NCBI GenBank assembly: GCA_016185205.1
Contig: JACPOA010000035.1
Location: 1 to 64,000, forward strand
Length of the DNA: 64,000 nucleotides
Source: Hyphomicrobiales bacterium
GTDB lineage: Bacteria; Pseudomonadota; Alphaproteobacteria; Rhizobiales; Xanthobacteraceae
Direction: 5' to 3'
Shown here: piece after piece, positions 38,408 to 47,135 of the stretch
How the letters are laid out: each line of letters starts with the position of its first letter
Numbering within the stretch: position 1 is the first letter of the stretch
Position numbers and translations under genes: made by a program
The notes under the pieces: model-generated
Told to the model about the DNA's origin: nothing
What the model saw: only the letters and a program-made list of their open reading frames with translations
Databases searched by the model: none

Positions 38408-38566
38408 TCAGAAGCACGCCAGCCAGCCGGTGCGCACCATCTCGAAGAACACCGTGGTGCCGTAATAGGCCCACAGACCCAGCGTTGCCGCCAGCATGGC
38501 GCCGCCGAGCAGGGCGATCAGCACGAGCGGCCGTGACACGCCGGTAGTGGATATGCTCGCGGCCAT
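38408..38566 (-). CDS. Small single-span membrane protein
   Basis: 52 residues with one hydrophobic helix (about 11-33, PLVLIALLGGAMLAATLGLW). The Shine-Dalgarno GAGGG is upstream of ATG 38566. It ends 22 bp before the SCO gene on the same strand, so it is probably co-transcribed and could belong to oxidase maturation. No family recognised. Confidence 0.65.
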   Translation of the reverse strand: MAASISTTGVSRPLVLIALLGGAMLAATLGLWAYYGTTVFFEMVRTGWLACF

Positions 38567-38814
38567 GTTCCATCCCTCGGATTTGCGCATGATGCGCCAG
38601 AGTTCCCGCCCGTTCAGATAGGACCGATCGCAGCGTTAAGCAACGCGGTCGGCGTGTGGGCGTCCGTCGCCGCCCGCATTTACTATCTTACCATTTTTAA
38701 ACCCCAATTTTCGGCCATTTCGGGACTGCGTTGACTTGAAAGGTTAAACTCGCGATGAATAGAAAAACTACCAATCTAAATTCAGCCACTTATACGGGTA
38801 GCAGGGAGAACGTG

Positions 38815-39699
38815 ATGCGGACTGCTTTGGCACTAGCTCTCGCAATTTCGGTTTCGGCGGCGGGCGCCACCGCCTGGGCGCAGAATGCGCAGGCCCCTGC
38901 CCCGGCCGCGACAAAATGCGACAACCCAAACGCGCTCGGCGTCGCCCGTGTCGTGCAGATCGACACCACCGGCGGGCCCGGTTTCGGCTTCGAGCATTTC
39001 AAGGCCTATGACTTCCTGCGCGACCACGAGGTCGTGCTCACCTTCGACGACGGTCCGTGGCCGGGCCACACGCCGGCCGTGCTCAAGGCGCTGGCCGACC
39101 AGTGCACCAAGGCGCTGTTCTTCCCGATCGGCAAGCATGCCGGCTATCGTCCCGATATCATGAAGCAGGTGGCGGCGGCCGGTCACACCGTCGGCTCGCA
39201 CACCTGGTCGCACAAGGATCTGTCGAAGCTGACCGAGCAGGAAGGCAAGGACGAAATCGAGAAGGGCATCGCGGCGGTGAGCATCGCGCTCGGCAACCAG
39301 CCGATCGGCCCGTTCTTCCGCTTCCCGGCGCTGCGCCATCCGCCGGAGCTGGTGAAATATATGGCCGAGCGCAATGTCGCCATGTTCTCCACCGACCTCG
39401 ACTCGTTCGACTTCAAGATGCGCAAGCCGGAGCAGGTCATCGCCTCGGTGATGAAGAAGCTCGAACAGAAGGGCAAGGGCATCGTCCTGATGCACGACTT
39501 CCAGCAGGCGACCGCGCACGCGGCGCCCGACTTGCTCAAGAAACTCAAGGACGGCGGCTACAAGGTCGTGCAGATCGTTGGCAAGACGCCGGTCGAGCCG
39601 CAGAAGGAATATGTCGACCTGGTGCTCAAGGAGACGGGCGGCGGGATCGAAGTCGCGCGTCCGATGTCGAGCGTGATCGAGACCATCAGCGGCAACTGA
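38815..39699 (+). CDS. Polysaccharide deacetylase family protein
   Basis: 294 residues. A signal peptide (to about AWA, residue 22) is followed by a NodB-homology domain: motif 1 TFDDGPW (catalytic Asp and metal-binding Asp) and motif 2 SHTWSH (metal His pair). It removes acyl groups from a periplasmic or cell-surface glycan. ATG 38815 has AGGGAG upstream; extending the start to 38755 would bury the signal peptide. An intrinsic terminator follows at 39720. Confidence 0.92.
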   Translation: MRTALALALAISVSAAGATAWAQNAQAPAPAATKCDNPNALGVARVVQIDTTGGPGFGFEHFKAYDFLRDHEVVLTFDDGPWPGHTPAVLKALADQCTKALFFPIGKHAGYRPDIMKQVAAAGHTVGSHTWSHKDLSKLTEQEGKDEIEKGIAAVSIALGNQPIGPFFRFPALRHPPELVKYMAERNVAMFSTDLDSFDFKMRKPEQVIASVMKKLEQKGKGIVLMHDFQQATAHAAPDLLKKLKDGGYKVVQIVGKTPVEPQKEYVDLVLKETGGGIEVARPMSSVIETISGN

Positions 39700-39719
39700 T
39701 ATTGCTGTCATTCATCGAG

Positions 39720-39752
39720 CCGGCCGCGCATCACCCGCGCGGCCGGTTTTTA
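39720..39752 (+). terminator. Intrinsic terminator of the deacetylase gene
   Basis: Stem CCGGCCGCGC (39720-39729) / GCGCGGCCGG (39737-39746) followed by TTTTTATTT. Confidence 0.9.
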
Positions 39753-39753
39753 T

Positions 39754-39963
39754 TTAGCGCATGGTCTTCCAAGGATCCGGCTTTTCCTTGACCTCGGGAA
39801 TATTCTTGAGCGCGTTCTTATAGTCCTGCTCGATCGCCTTCTTTTTTACCAGGTCCTCGGTCTTCTGCGCCGGCTTTTGTTTCTGATGTTCGTGCCCCGC
39901 GCCTTGCGCATGGGCGGCCGCTGTCAGCACCGCGATGGCCAGCGCTACAATGAAAATCCGCAT
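39754..39963 (-). CDS. Small exported hypothetical protein
   Basis: 69 residues with a signal peptide ending AHA (residue 17) and a charged mature part with HEHQKQKPAQKTEDLVKKKA and a PWKTMR end. Relatives of this pattern are annotated only as hypothetical. ATG 39963 follows GAGGGGA by 10 bases. It converges on the deacetylase terminator. Confidence 0.65.
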   Translation of the reverse strand: MRIFIVALAIAVLTAAAHAQGAGHEHQKQKPAQKTEDLVKKKAIEQDYKNALKNIPEVKEKPDPWKTMR

Positions 39964-40074
39964 GTCACATTGTCCCCTCGCTGCAGCCGTGCCGGCTCCC
40001 CTAGTCCGCCTTTTTGGTTGAAATAGGACAGCGCATATAGGACCAGCAACGCACATTTTTGTTTGGCCGCCATC

Positions 40075-40941
40075 CTACTGCGGCGATACGGCCGGCGACA
40101 TCGGCGGCGCTGCCGGCGGCACGGCAACCGCGTCAAACTGCTCGGCGGTGATTTCCAGCGTTCCGATCAAGGTCGGCAGCAAGACGCGGATCGGCGCGAT
40201 GAACGAGGTGCCGACGATCGGCACAAACCACAGCTCCAGATCGCGCCGGCCGGCGACGTATTTCACCAGCATGCTGTCGGCGCGGTACCCGGCGATCGGC
40301 TGCAGGAGGACACCGCACACCAGGACCACACCGGAAAAGCCGTGCGCGAAGCCGACCTTGTCGAGCCGTTTGAACGACAGCGCCAGATTGTAGCGGCGCC
40401 GTCCATCGAAGATCGGCAGCACGCGGGCGCAGTTGCCGGAAGCCAGCGCGTCGCCGCCGGCCTGCACGGGCATCAGCATCGCGGTCAGCGGGTCGCTCAC
40501 GCCGCGGCGGTCGGCCTCGGTCACGGCGATCCGGTTGGCCGGCGGCGGCGGTGGCCCGATCACGTCCTTGACCGCGCCGTCCTCGAACGTCATGCGCAAG
40601 TCGCTGTTGCCCTCGTCGTCGGAAATGCGCGAGGTGAAATAGGACGGCACCAGGCGGTCATCGGCGATGATACCGTGCGTGACGACCGAGCCCTCGCCGT
40701 TCACCAGCATGCTCAGCACGCCGCTCGCCTTGCCGTGCGCCGAGGTGACGTAACGCTTGTCGTTGATGTCGACGAGCCAGACGATCTGACCGATCGACAC
40801 GCCGGTCATCGAGATGGTGTAGGTCGCCTTGAGCTGCCCTTGCGCTAGGGCCGACACCGGCCAAATCCCCGCGATCAGACAGACCAGCGCGCCCGCGAGG
40901 CCGGCGGCGGCACGACGATGGGGCATCAAGATCGCGACCAT
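40075..40941 (-). CDS. DUF3108 domain-containing periplasmic protein
   Basis: 288 residues with a signal peptide (cut near ALA, about residue 33) and a DUF3108 domain (from LKATYTISMTGVSIGQIVW). DUF3108 proteins are exported beta-rich proteins of unknown function. There is a prominent GPPPPP turn near residue 130. The start is ATG 40941; a second ATG five codons on is possible. Confidence 0.82.
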   Translation of the reverse strand: MVAILMPHRRAAAGLAGALVCLIAGIWPVSALAQGQLKATYTISMTGVSIGQIVWLVDINDKRYVTSAHGKASGVLSMLVNGEGSVVTHGIIADDRLVPSYFTSRISDDEGNSDLRMTFEDGAVKDVIGPPPPPANRIAVTEADRRGVSDPLTAMLMPVQAGGDALASGNCARVLPIFDGRRRYNLALSFKRLDKVGFAHGFSGVVLVCGVLLQPIAGYRADSMLVKYVAGRRDLELWFVPIVGTSFIAPIRVLLPTLIGTLEITAEQFDAVAVPPAAPPMSPAVSPQ

Positions 40942-41031
40942 GACCTTCGCATTCGATGCGGAAACGCTTGAATCGGTATCACTACAAGAAAGCCGGCGCC
41001 ATTTTACACGAAAACGGCCGGATGCGCTGCC

Positions 41032-41862
41032 TCAGGGCGCCGCGCTCCGTGTGAAGGCGGTAAAGATCGACGACGCCGTGGCGGCGTGATCGTAGGCGAT
41101 GCGGCTTGCCACCGTGAACAGCGTAATCGCCAGCACCACTTGCAGGGTGCGCTCGGGCACGCGGTTGGCAAAATAGCTGCCCAGGACGATGCCCGGCAGC
41201 GAGCCGACCAGCAGCGAGGCGATGATGTGCCAATCGACCGAGCCCATCATCCAGTGGCCGAGGCCGGCGATCAGCGTGAGCGGCACCGCATGCGCGATAT
41301 CGGAGCCTACGATCTTGGCGATCGGCATATGCGGGTAAAGCAGTACCAGCGCGACCACGCCGATGGCGCCGGCGCCGACCGAGGAGATCGAGACCATGAC
41401 GCCGAGCAGCGCGCCGACCAGGACGGTCGTGGTCGCTGTGCGCTGCGCATCGAGTTCTTGCACATGCGTGCGATAGGCCGCCACGATCGAGCCGCCGAAC
41501 ACCAGCACCAGCGCGGTCGCAAACAGTGCCACGCTGAGCACCAGCGTGATCAGGCTGCCCGCCGCCTCGCCGCGCAGATTGAAGTGCGAGAGCACCGCCA
41601 GCGTGACCAGCGTCGCCGGCACGCTGCCGCTCGCCAATCGCTTCACCACGCGCCAGTCGATGCTGCGCGCGTAACCGTGCATCAGGCTGCCGCCGGCCTT
41701 GGTGGCGGCGGCATAGAGCAGGTCGGTGCCGACCGCGGCCGCCGGATGAATGCCGAACAGCAGGATCAGGATCGGCGTCATCAGCGCGCCGCCGCCGACG
41801 CCGGTCATGCCGACCAGCATTCCGACCACGAAGCCCGAAAGCGAGTAGAGCGGATCGATCAT
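41032..41862 (-). CDS. Sulfite exporter TauE/SafE family permease
   Basis: 276 residues, about eight membrane helices in two repeated halves, each opening with a GxxxGMTGVGGGALMTP-type or VGAGAIGVVAL loop characteristic of TauE/SafE. The family exports sulfite, organosulfonates or related anions; the substrate is unknown. It is flanked by unrelated genes on both sides. Confidence 0.9.
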   Translation of the reverse strand: MIDPLYSLSGFVVGMLVGMTGVGGGALMTPILILLFGIHPAAAVGTDLLYAAATKAGGSLMHGYARSIDWRVVKRLASGSVPATLVTLAVLSHFNLRGEAAGSLITLVLSVALFATALVLVFGGSIVAAYRTHVQELDAQRTATTTVLVGALLGVMVSISSVGAGAIGVVALVLLYPHMPIAKIVGSDIAHAVPLTLIAGLGHWMMGSVDWHIIASLLVGSLPGIVLGSYFANRVPERTLQVVLAITLFTVASRIAYDHAATASSIFTAFTRSAAP

Positions 41863-42080
41863 TCAACCGTCTCGGCGCCGGCAGGCCCGGCGCGGTCCAA
41901 TCTAATCACAATCGCACGCCGCCGTCTTTGGAACCGGTGCGGTTCCGGGCCAGCTATGCAGCAAATGCATTTTCATGAAATTTTCATCATGCAAAGGGGG
42001 TGATTGCGACCAAAAAAATGCCTATCTGTATTAACAGCGTAATTCTCGCGCACCGGGGGGGTCGCGATTCGTTTCGAAGG

Positions 42081-43043
42081 ATGCCCCAGGTGCCGGCTAT
42101 CGTCACGCTCACGATCAATCCCGCCATCGACATTTTCGTGAATGTCGGACACGTCGAGCCGACGCGGAAACTGCGCTGCTCATCGCCCAAGCGCGATCCG
42201 GGCGGCGGCGGCATCAACGTGGCGCGCGTCGCGCACCGGCTGGGCAGCGACGTGGCGGCGATCTATCCGATCGGCGGCGCGATCGGGAAATTGCTGCAGC
42301 GGCTGGTCGAACGCGAAGGCATCGCCAGCCTGGTCACGCCCTCGCATGTGGAAACGCGCGAGAATTTCACGGCTTATGAAAAAGACAGCGGCGAGCAGTA
42401 CCGCTTTGTGCTGCCCGGCTCGGCCCTGCATCGCGCCGAGTGGGAAGCCTGCCTCGACAAATTGGCGTCGCTAACAGACAAGCCGAAATTCGTGGTCGCC
42501 AGCGGCAGCGTGCCGCCCGGCGTGCCGGCCGATTTTTTCGCGCGTGCGGTCAGGCACGCCAAGGCGCTCGGCGCCAAGACCGTGATCGACACCTCGGGCG
42601 CCGCGCTGAACGCGGTGCTCGACGAAGGCGTCACGCTGGTCAAGCCGAACCTGGTCGAGCTCGCCGATCTCGTTGGCATGCCGCTCGACAGCGATGCCGA
42701 ACGGATCGCCGCCTGCCGCAAGCTCGCCGCCGGCGGGCGCGCGCAAGCCGTCGCGCTCACCCTCGGCGAGCAAGGCGCGCTGCTGGTGACGGCCACGCAA
42801 GCCTGGCGCGCGCGGCCAATGCGAATCGAGGTGGTGAGCACGGTCGGCGCCGGCGACAGCTTCCTCGGCGGCCTGGTCGCCGCGCTCTCGGCCGGCAAGC
42901 CGATGCCGGAGGCATTCCGCGTCGCGATGGCGGCGGGCTGTGCGGCCGTGATGAGCCCCGGCACCGAACTGTGCCACGAGGAAGACGTGAAGCAGCTGCT
43001 GTCGAAGGTGGAGATTTTCGAGCTTGAGGCAGTGGCGGTTTAG
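42081..43043 (+). CDS. 1-phosphofructokinase-family hexose kinase (PfkB)
   Basis: 320 residues, ribokinase fold. It has the N-terminal VTLTINPAID opening, PGGGGINVARV substrate loop, KPNLVELADL and the catalytic GAGDSFLGG anion hole with Asp base. PfkB members phosphorylate fructose-6-P, fructose-1-P or tagatose-6-P; which one is not clear. ATG 42081 is used although its GAAGG is directly adjacent; a GTG at 42090 has better spacing (8 bases) and may be the true start. Confidence 0.9.
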   Translation: MPQVPAIVTLTINPAIDIFVNVGHVEPTRKLRCSSPKRDPGGGGINVARVAHRLGSDVAAIYPIGGAIGKLLQRLVEREGIASLVTPSHVETRENFTAYEKDSGEQYRFVLPGSALHRAEWEACLDKLASLTDKPKFVVASGSVPPGVPADFFARAVRHAKALGAKTVIDTSGAALNAVLDEGVTLVKPNLVELADLVGMPLDSDAERIAACRKLAAGGRAQAVALTLGEQGALLVTATQAWRARPMRIEVVSTVGAGDSFLGGLVAALSAGKPMPEAFRVAMAAGCAAVMSPGTELCHEEDVKQLLSKVEIFELEAVAV

Positions 43044-43166
43044 AGAAACCGAAGGCCGGCTTGCCAGTCGAAGCTGCGATGCTTTCGCCCGCCTTCGCTA
43101 AAACTACGGTGGGCAACCTTCGCGATTTAGGCTGCCTTGCCAACGAAGCGCCGAAGGCGCGAAGGT

Positions 43167-43240
43167 TGGAGCGGGCGAAGGGAATCGAACCCTCGTATGC
43201 AGCTTGGGAAGCTGCCGTTCTACCATTGAACTACGCCCGC
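43167..43240 (-). tRNA. tRNA-Gly (anticodon CCC)
   Basis: 74 nt with a 7-bp acceptor stem (GCGGGCG/CGCCCGC), D-loop GTTCAATGGTAGAAC, anticodon stem GCAGC/GCTGC closing the loop TTCCCAA (CCC, reading GGG), T-arm GAGGGTTCGATTCCCTT and encoded 3' CCA (43169-43167). Confidence 0.96.
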
Positions 43241-43251
43241 GCGAGAGCGTT

Positions 43252-43280
43252 TCTGTAGACGATTTCTTCCGTCCTGTCAG
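43252..43280 (-). promoter_or_regulatory. tRNA-Gly promoter
   Basis: On the minus strand CTGACA (43275-43280), 17 bp, TACAGA (43252-43257), placing the start of transcription a few bases before the tRNA 5' end at 43240. Confidence 0.55.
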
Positions 43281-43307
43281 GTCCCCCCACCTTCAGCGAG
43301 AGAAAAC

Positions 43308-43622
43308 ATGCCAACCGAACAATACCATGAGCCGCCGCAGGAGCTTCCCCAGAAGGTCCGCACTTACGCCCGCATGATTACATCGCTGATCGAGGAGGCC
43401 GAGGCGATCGGCTGGTACACGCAGCGCATCGCGCTGGAGAAAGACGGGCAAGCCAAGGCGATCATGCAGAACGCGCTGAAGGAAGAATACAAGCACTTCG
43501 GCATGGACTTGGAATTTTTGCTGCGCAAGACGCCGATCTGGCGCAAGGAGTTCAAGGCGATCCTGTTCAGCACCGGCGATATCGTGAAGCGCGGCGAGAA
43601 AGCCGAGGACGAGGCGGATTAG
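43308..43622 (+). CDS. Encapsulated-ferritin-like (EncFtn) protein
   Basis: A 104-residue helical protein. The first helix has IEEAEAIGWYTQR (Glu29, Glu30, Glu32, Trp36, Tyr37) and the second EEYKHFGMDLEFLLRK (Glu59, Glu60, His63), matching the EncFtn iron ligands and the E-x-x-x-WY pattern of that family with the expected 30-residue spacing. EncFtn subunits form annular decamers with di-iron ferroxidase sites, normally loaded into encapsulin shells. No encapsulin gene is adjacent and no cargo-targeting tail is seen (the chain ends GEKAEDEAD). Confidence 0.75.
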   Translation: MPTEQYHEPPQELPQKVRTYARMITSLIEEAEAIGWYTQRIALEKDGQAKAIMQNALKEEYKHFGMDLEFLLRKTPIWRKEFKAILFSTGDIVKRGEKAEDEAD

Positions 43623-43637
43623 CGTCGGCGCGCGGCG

Positions 43638-44759
43638 TCAGACCTTGAAATGCTTGCTCAGCTTGAGGCTCTGCGCCTGATAATTCGAGCCGATGCCGGA
43701 GCCGTAGAGCTTGTCGGGCCGCGCGATCATCTTCTCGTAGACCAGGCGGCCGACGATCTGGCCGTGCTCGAGGATGAACGGCACCTCGCGCGAGCGCACC
43801 TCGAGCACGGCGCGCGCGCCCTTGCCGCCGGCGCCGGCATAGCCGAAGCCGGGATCGAAGAAGCCGGCATAGTGCACGCGGAATTCGCCGACCAAGGGGT
43901 CGAACGGCACCATCTCGGCGGCGTAGTCGGGCGGCACCTGCACGGCTTCCTTGGATGCGAGAATGTAGAACTCGTTGGGATCGAGGATCAGGCTCTTGTC
44001 GGGGCGCGCCTGCATCGGCTCCCAGAAATCGAGCACGCTGTAGCCGCCGCGCCGCTCGACATCGATCAAGCCGGTGTGGCGCTTGGCGCGATAGCCGACG
44101 ATGCCGCCACCCTTGCCCTCGGGAGAAAGCAGCGCGCCCGACAGATCGACACCGACCGCCACGCCCTCGCTCACGTCCGCGTCGTCGGCATCGACCAAGC
44201 GCTCGCGCGCATGCAGCTCGCGCAGCGCCTCGGCGCCGAGCAGGGCGTGGCCGCGCCGAAAGCGGATTTGCGACAGCCGTGAGCCCTCGCGCACCAGCAC
44301 CGGGAAGGTGCGCGGGCTGATCTCGGCATAGAGCGGGCCGTGGTAGCCGGGCTCGACGCGGTCGAAACCGCGCAACTCGTCGGCGATCACGCGGGTGAAC
44401 ACGTCGAGCCGGCCGGTCGAGCTTTTCGGATTGGCCGCGGCCGAAATGTCGTCGGGCAGCGCCAGGCTTTCCAGCAGCGGCACGATATAGACGCAGCCGG
44501 TTTCCAGCACCGCGCCGTCGGTGAGCGCAAATTCGTGCAGCTTCAACTCGTCGATGCGCTGGGCGACCGTGGTCGAGCCGGGCAGGAAGCTCGCGCGCAC
44601 GCGGTAGGCGACATCGCCCAGCCGCAGGTCGAGGCTCGCCGGCTGGATCTGGTCGGGCACGAACTCGGTGGCGGGCAATATCCCACCGGCGGCGGCGAGC
44701 GCCGCGATCATGCGGTCGGGCAGAATGCCCTTGTCCTCTAGGCGGAAGGAAAGTGCCAC
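43638..44759 (-). CDS. dcd: 2'-deoxycytidine 5'-triphosphate deaminase, double-length form
   Basis: 373 residues, about twice the usual Dcd length, with two dUTPase-like halves: SSTGRLDVFTRVIAD in the first and FDPGFGYAGAGGKGARAVLE in the second. It deaminates dCTP to dUTP for thymidylate synthesis. This long form is the standard version in Rhizobiales. ATG 44759; an interspersed palindrome lies just upstream. Confidence 0.88.
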   Translation of the reverse strand: MALSFRLEDKGILPDRMIAALAAAGGILPATEFVPDQIQPASLDLRLGDVAYRVRASFLPGSTTVAQRIDELKLHEFALTDGAVLETGCVYIVPLLESLALPDDISAAANPKSSTGRLDVFTRVIADELRGFDRVEPGYHGPLYAEISPRTFPVLVREGSRLSQIRFRRGHALLGAEALRELHARERLVDADDADVSEGVAVGVDLSGALLSPEGKGGGIVGYRAKRHTGLIDVERRGGYSVLDFWEPMQARPDKSLILDPNEFYILASKEAVQVPPDYAAEMVPFDPLVGEFRVHYAGFFDPGFGYAGAGGKGARAVLEVRSREVPFILEHGQIVGRLVYEKMIARPDKLYGSGIGSNYQAQSLKLSKHFKV

Positions 44760-44779
44760 GGCGTCACAACTTTATGTTC

Positions 44780-44828
44780 GAGCATGATCTTTTCCGAAAA
44801 CCGGTTCCCACTTTTCGGGATCATGCTC
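44780..44828. repeat. 49-bp interspersed palindrome, second copy
   Basis: Arms GAGCATGATC (44780-44789) / GATCATGCTC (44819-44828), with the same CCGAAAACCGG core as 18039-18087. It lies between dcd and the metZ promoter. Confidence 0.85.
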
Positions 44829-44861
44829 CCGGGTGGAACGCGATCTAACCCGATGGGTGCC

Positions 44862-44890
44862 TTGACGGGAAGCCGGCGGTCCCGCTACAA
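44862..44890 (+). promoter_or_regulatory. metZ promoter
   Basis: TTGACG (44862-44867), 17 bp, CTACAA (44885-44890). The predicted start near 44897 lies directly before the SAM-II aptamer at 44902. Confidence 0.6.
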
Positions 44891-44901
44891 GAGCCTTATC
44901 C

Positions 44902-44960
44902 CGTGGTCAATTTGAGCCGGCCGGCTTGCAGCCACGTAAAACAAGTCGCTAAAAGGCCGG
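44902..44960 (+). promoter_or_regulatory. SAM-II riboswitch aptamer
   Basis: It has the SAM-II (metA motif) layout: P1 CGTGG (44902-44906) with CCACG (44932-44936), the invariant CTTGCAGCCAC (44925-44935) and a GCTAAAA element (44948-44954), and the H-type pseudoknot of CCGGCC (44917-44922) with GGCCGG (44955-44960) plus CTTG/CAAG (44925-44928, 44942-44945). Bound SAM should reduce expression of metZ. Confidence 0.88.
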
Positions 44961-45004
44961 GGACGCGTGTGCCCGGCCGAGAATTTTTCTCCGGCCGGTT
45001 TTTT
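44955..45004 (+). terminator. Riboswitch expression platform: anti-terminator versus terminator
   Basis: Terminator: CCGGCCGAG (44973-44981) pairs with CTCCGGCCGG (44989-44998), followed by TTTTTT (44999-45004). Alternative hairpin: GGCCGGG (44955-44961) pairs with CCCGGCC (44972-44978). They exclude each other, and GGCCGG is also the pseudoknot strand of the aptamer. Confidence 0.75.
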
Positions 45005-45037
45005 ATTGGCTGAATCCGTTGGCCATAGGAGACACGT

Positions 45038-46228
45038 ATGTCCGCCTCGAACGCAAAAAACTACCGCCCCGAAACCCGCCTGGTTCATGCCGGCACATTG
45101 CGCTCGCAGTTCGGCGAAACCTCGGAGGCGCTGTACCTCACCCAAGGCTACATCTACGGCAGCGCCGAGGAGTGCGAGGCACGCTTTTCCGGCAAGATCC
45201 CCGGCTATGTCTATTCGCGCTACTCCAACCCGACCATGGACATGTTCGAGAAGCGCATGGCCGCGCTCGAAGGCGCCGAGGCCGCGCGCTCGACCGCGAC
45301 CGGCATGGCCGCGGTCACCACCGCGCTGATGGGCCTGGTCAAGGCCGGCGATCACGTGGTCGCCGCCAAGGCGCTGTTCGGTTCCTGCCGCTGGGTGATC
45401 GAGGAATGGCTGCCGCGCTTCGGCGTCACCTCGACGCTGGTGAACGGCGCCGACATCGCGGCCTGGAAACAGGCGGTGCGGAAGAACACCAAGGCGTTCT
45501 TCATGGAGACGCCGACCAATCCGACGCTGGAGGTGTACGACATCGCCGCGGTCGCCGAGATCGCGCACGCGGCCGGCGCCAGACTGGTGATCGACAACGT
45601 GTTCGCCACCCCGCTCTACCAGAGCCCGCTCACGCTCGGCGCCGACGTCGTGGTCTATTCCGCCACCAAGCATATCGACGGGCAGGGCCGCGTGCTCGGC
45701 GGCATCATCCTGGCATCCGAAAAGCTGATCCTGGATCACTATCATCAGGTCCTGCGTCAGACCGGACCGTCGCTGTCGCCGTTCAACGCCTGGGTGCTGC
45801 TCAAGGGGCTGGAGACCTTGTCGGTGCGCGTGCAGCGGCAGACCGAAACCGCCACGGCCGTGTCGAGCGCGCTGTTCGGGCACAAGAAGATCAGCCGACT
45901 GATCTATCCCGGCCGCAGCGACCATCCGCAGGCCGCCATCGTCGCCAAGCAGATGCGCGCCGGCTCGACGCTGTGCTCGTTCGAGGTCAAGGGCGGTAAG
46001 GACGGCGCCTTCCGCTTCCTCAACGGCCTGTCGCTGATCGGCATCACCAACAATCTCGGCGACGCCAAGAGCCTCGTCACGCATCCGACCACGACCACGC
46101 ATCAGCGGCTGACGCCCGAGCAGCGCGCCGAGCTCGGCATCGGCGACGGACTGATCCGCTACTCGGCCGGCCTCGAACACGCCGACGACGTGATCGAGGA
46201 CCTGCTGACGGCGCTGGATAAGGTGTGA
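45038..46228 (+). CDS. metZ: O-succinylhomoserine sulfhydrylase
   Basis: A 396-residue Cys/Met-metabolism PLP enzyme that condenses O-acylhomoserine with sulfide to homocysteine. It has the PLP lysine in YSATKHIDGQGRVLGG (near residue 210), ETPTNPTLEVYD, and SRYSNPT-like YSRYSNPTMDMFE in the N-terminal part. It follows metX function (8754) in the pathway, so two methionine genes lie 36 kb apart under different control. AGGAG precedes ATG. It is controlled by the upstream SAM-II element. Confidence 0.94.
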   Translation: MSASNAKNYRPETRLVHAGTLRSQFGETSEALYLTQGYIYGSAEECEARFSGKIPGYVYSRYSNPTMDMFEKRMAALEGAEAARSTATGMAAVTTALMGLVKAGDHVVAAKALFGSCRWVIEEWLPRFGVTSTLVNGADIAAWKQAVRKNTKAFFMETPTNPTLEVYDIAAVAEIAHAAGARLVIDNVFATPLYQSPLTLGADVVVYSATKHIDGQGRVLGGIILASEKLILDHYHQVLRQTGPSLSPFNAWVLLKGLETLSVRVQRQTETATAVSSALFGHKKISRLIYPGRSDHPQAAIVAKQMRAGSTLCSFEVKGGKDGAFRFLNGLSLIGITNNLGDAKSLVTHPTTTTHQRLTPEQRAELGIGDGLIRYSAGLEHADDVIEDLLTALDKV

Positions 46229-46310
46229 GGCGCGCGGACGCGCAGAGTGCGATCTTCACCTCCCCCTCCAGGGAGGGTGGCCAAGCAACTGCGCGCGAGT
46301 TCACTGAAGC

Positions 46311-47084
46311 TTACGGCACCATATGCGGCATCGCCGTCGCCGACATGACCGGCCGCTGCGCGGCTTCAGCGATGGCCAGCCCCAGGCCCTTGGCCATGCA
46401 GGCATAGCTCCAGTCGTTCAAGTGCAGGCCGTCGGACGCCACGAAGGTCTCGACCGCGATGTGATCGACCTCGACCCAGTGCTTCATCACGTCGAAGCGG
46501 CGGAACAGATCGACGTCCTCCTGCTTCGCGGTGGTGGCGATCAGTTCGACCATGCGTGCGGCCTCCGGCTTCGCTATCACCTTCGGCGCGAATTGCGGAT
46601 CGATCAGCACCACGTCGGCGCCGATGGCGCGAATCTTCTTGAGGCCGTCGCGAATCGCGGCGCCGCGGTCGGTGAACATGTGATCGCGGAGGATCGAATT
46701 GGTGCCGAGCTGCCACAACACCAGGTCGGGCTTGGCGGCGATTACGGCAGAATCGAAACGCTTGAGCATGTCGCCGATTTCCTCGCCGTTGGCGCCGCGA
46801 TTGAGCACGGTGATCGAACGGCTGGGGAAATGCTGCCTGAGCTCCACGGCGAGCCGGTTCGGATAATTCGCCGCCGGGGTGCTCGCGCCTGCGCCGGCAG
46901 TCGACGACGAACCGATGGCAACGATGGTGATCGGCTCGTTGCTCGCAAGCTTATGCGCCACGCGCGACAGCGGATTGGCCATGCGGACCAGATCGAGCGG
47001 CGCATTGCATGCGGGCGCCGGTGTTTCGGCGCGCACCGGCAATGCCAGGCCGACGATGAGCGCGGCGACAGCGAGAGGTTTCAT
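46311..47084 (-). CDS. Exported SGNH/GDSL hydrolase (first of tandem pair)
   Basis: 257 residues: a signal peptide (to about VRA, residue 19) and an SGNH domain with block I VAIGSSSTAGAGAS (catalytic Ser), Gly in RGANGEE, Asn in LGTNSI and the Asp-x-x-His pair in SDGLHLNDW. It probably acts as an esterase or acetyl-transfer partner on glycans. ATG 47084 begins the signal peptide; an in-frame GTG at 47129 is the alternative. It is last in the opgC-SGNH-SGNH unit. The 82 bp before the next gene hold a CCCTCC/GGAGGG palindrome near 46260-46280. Confidence 0.85.
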   Translation of the reverse strand: MKPLAVAALIVGLALPVRAETPAPACNAPLDLVRMANPLSRVAHKLASNEPITIVAIGSSSTAGAGASTPAANYPNRLAVELRQHFPSRSITVLNRGANGEEIGDMLKRFDSAVIAAKPDLVLWQLGTNSILRDHMFTDRGAAIRDGLKKIRAIGADVVLIDPQFAPKVIAKPEAARMVELIATTAKQEDVDLFRRFDVMKHWVEVDHIAVETFVASDGLHLNDWSYACMAKGLGLAIAEAAQRPVMSATAMPHMVP

Positions 47085-47135
47085 CGCCAGATTGGCGAGA
47101 TCAGTACCCTGCACGGCAGTTTCCCCCACCCCCGA

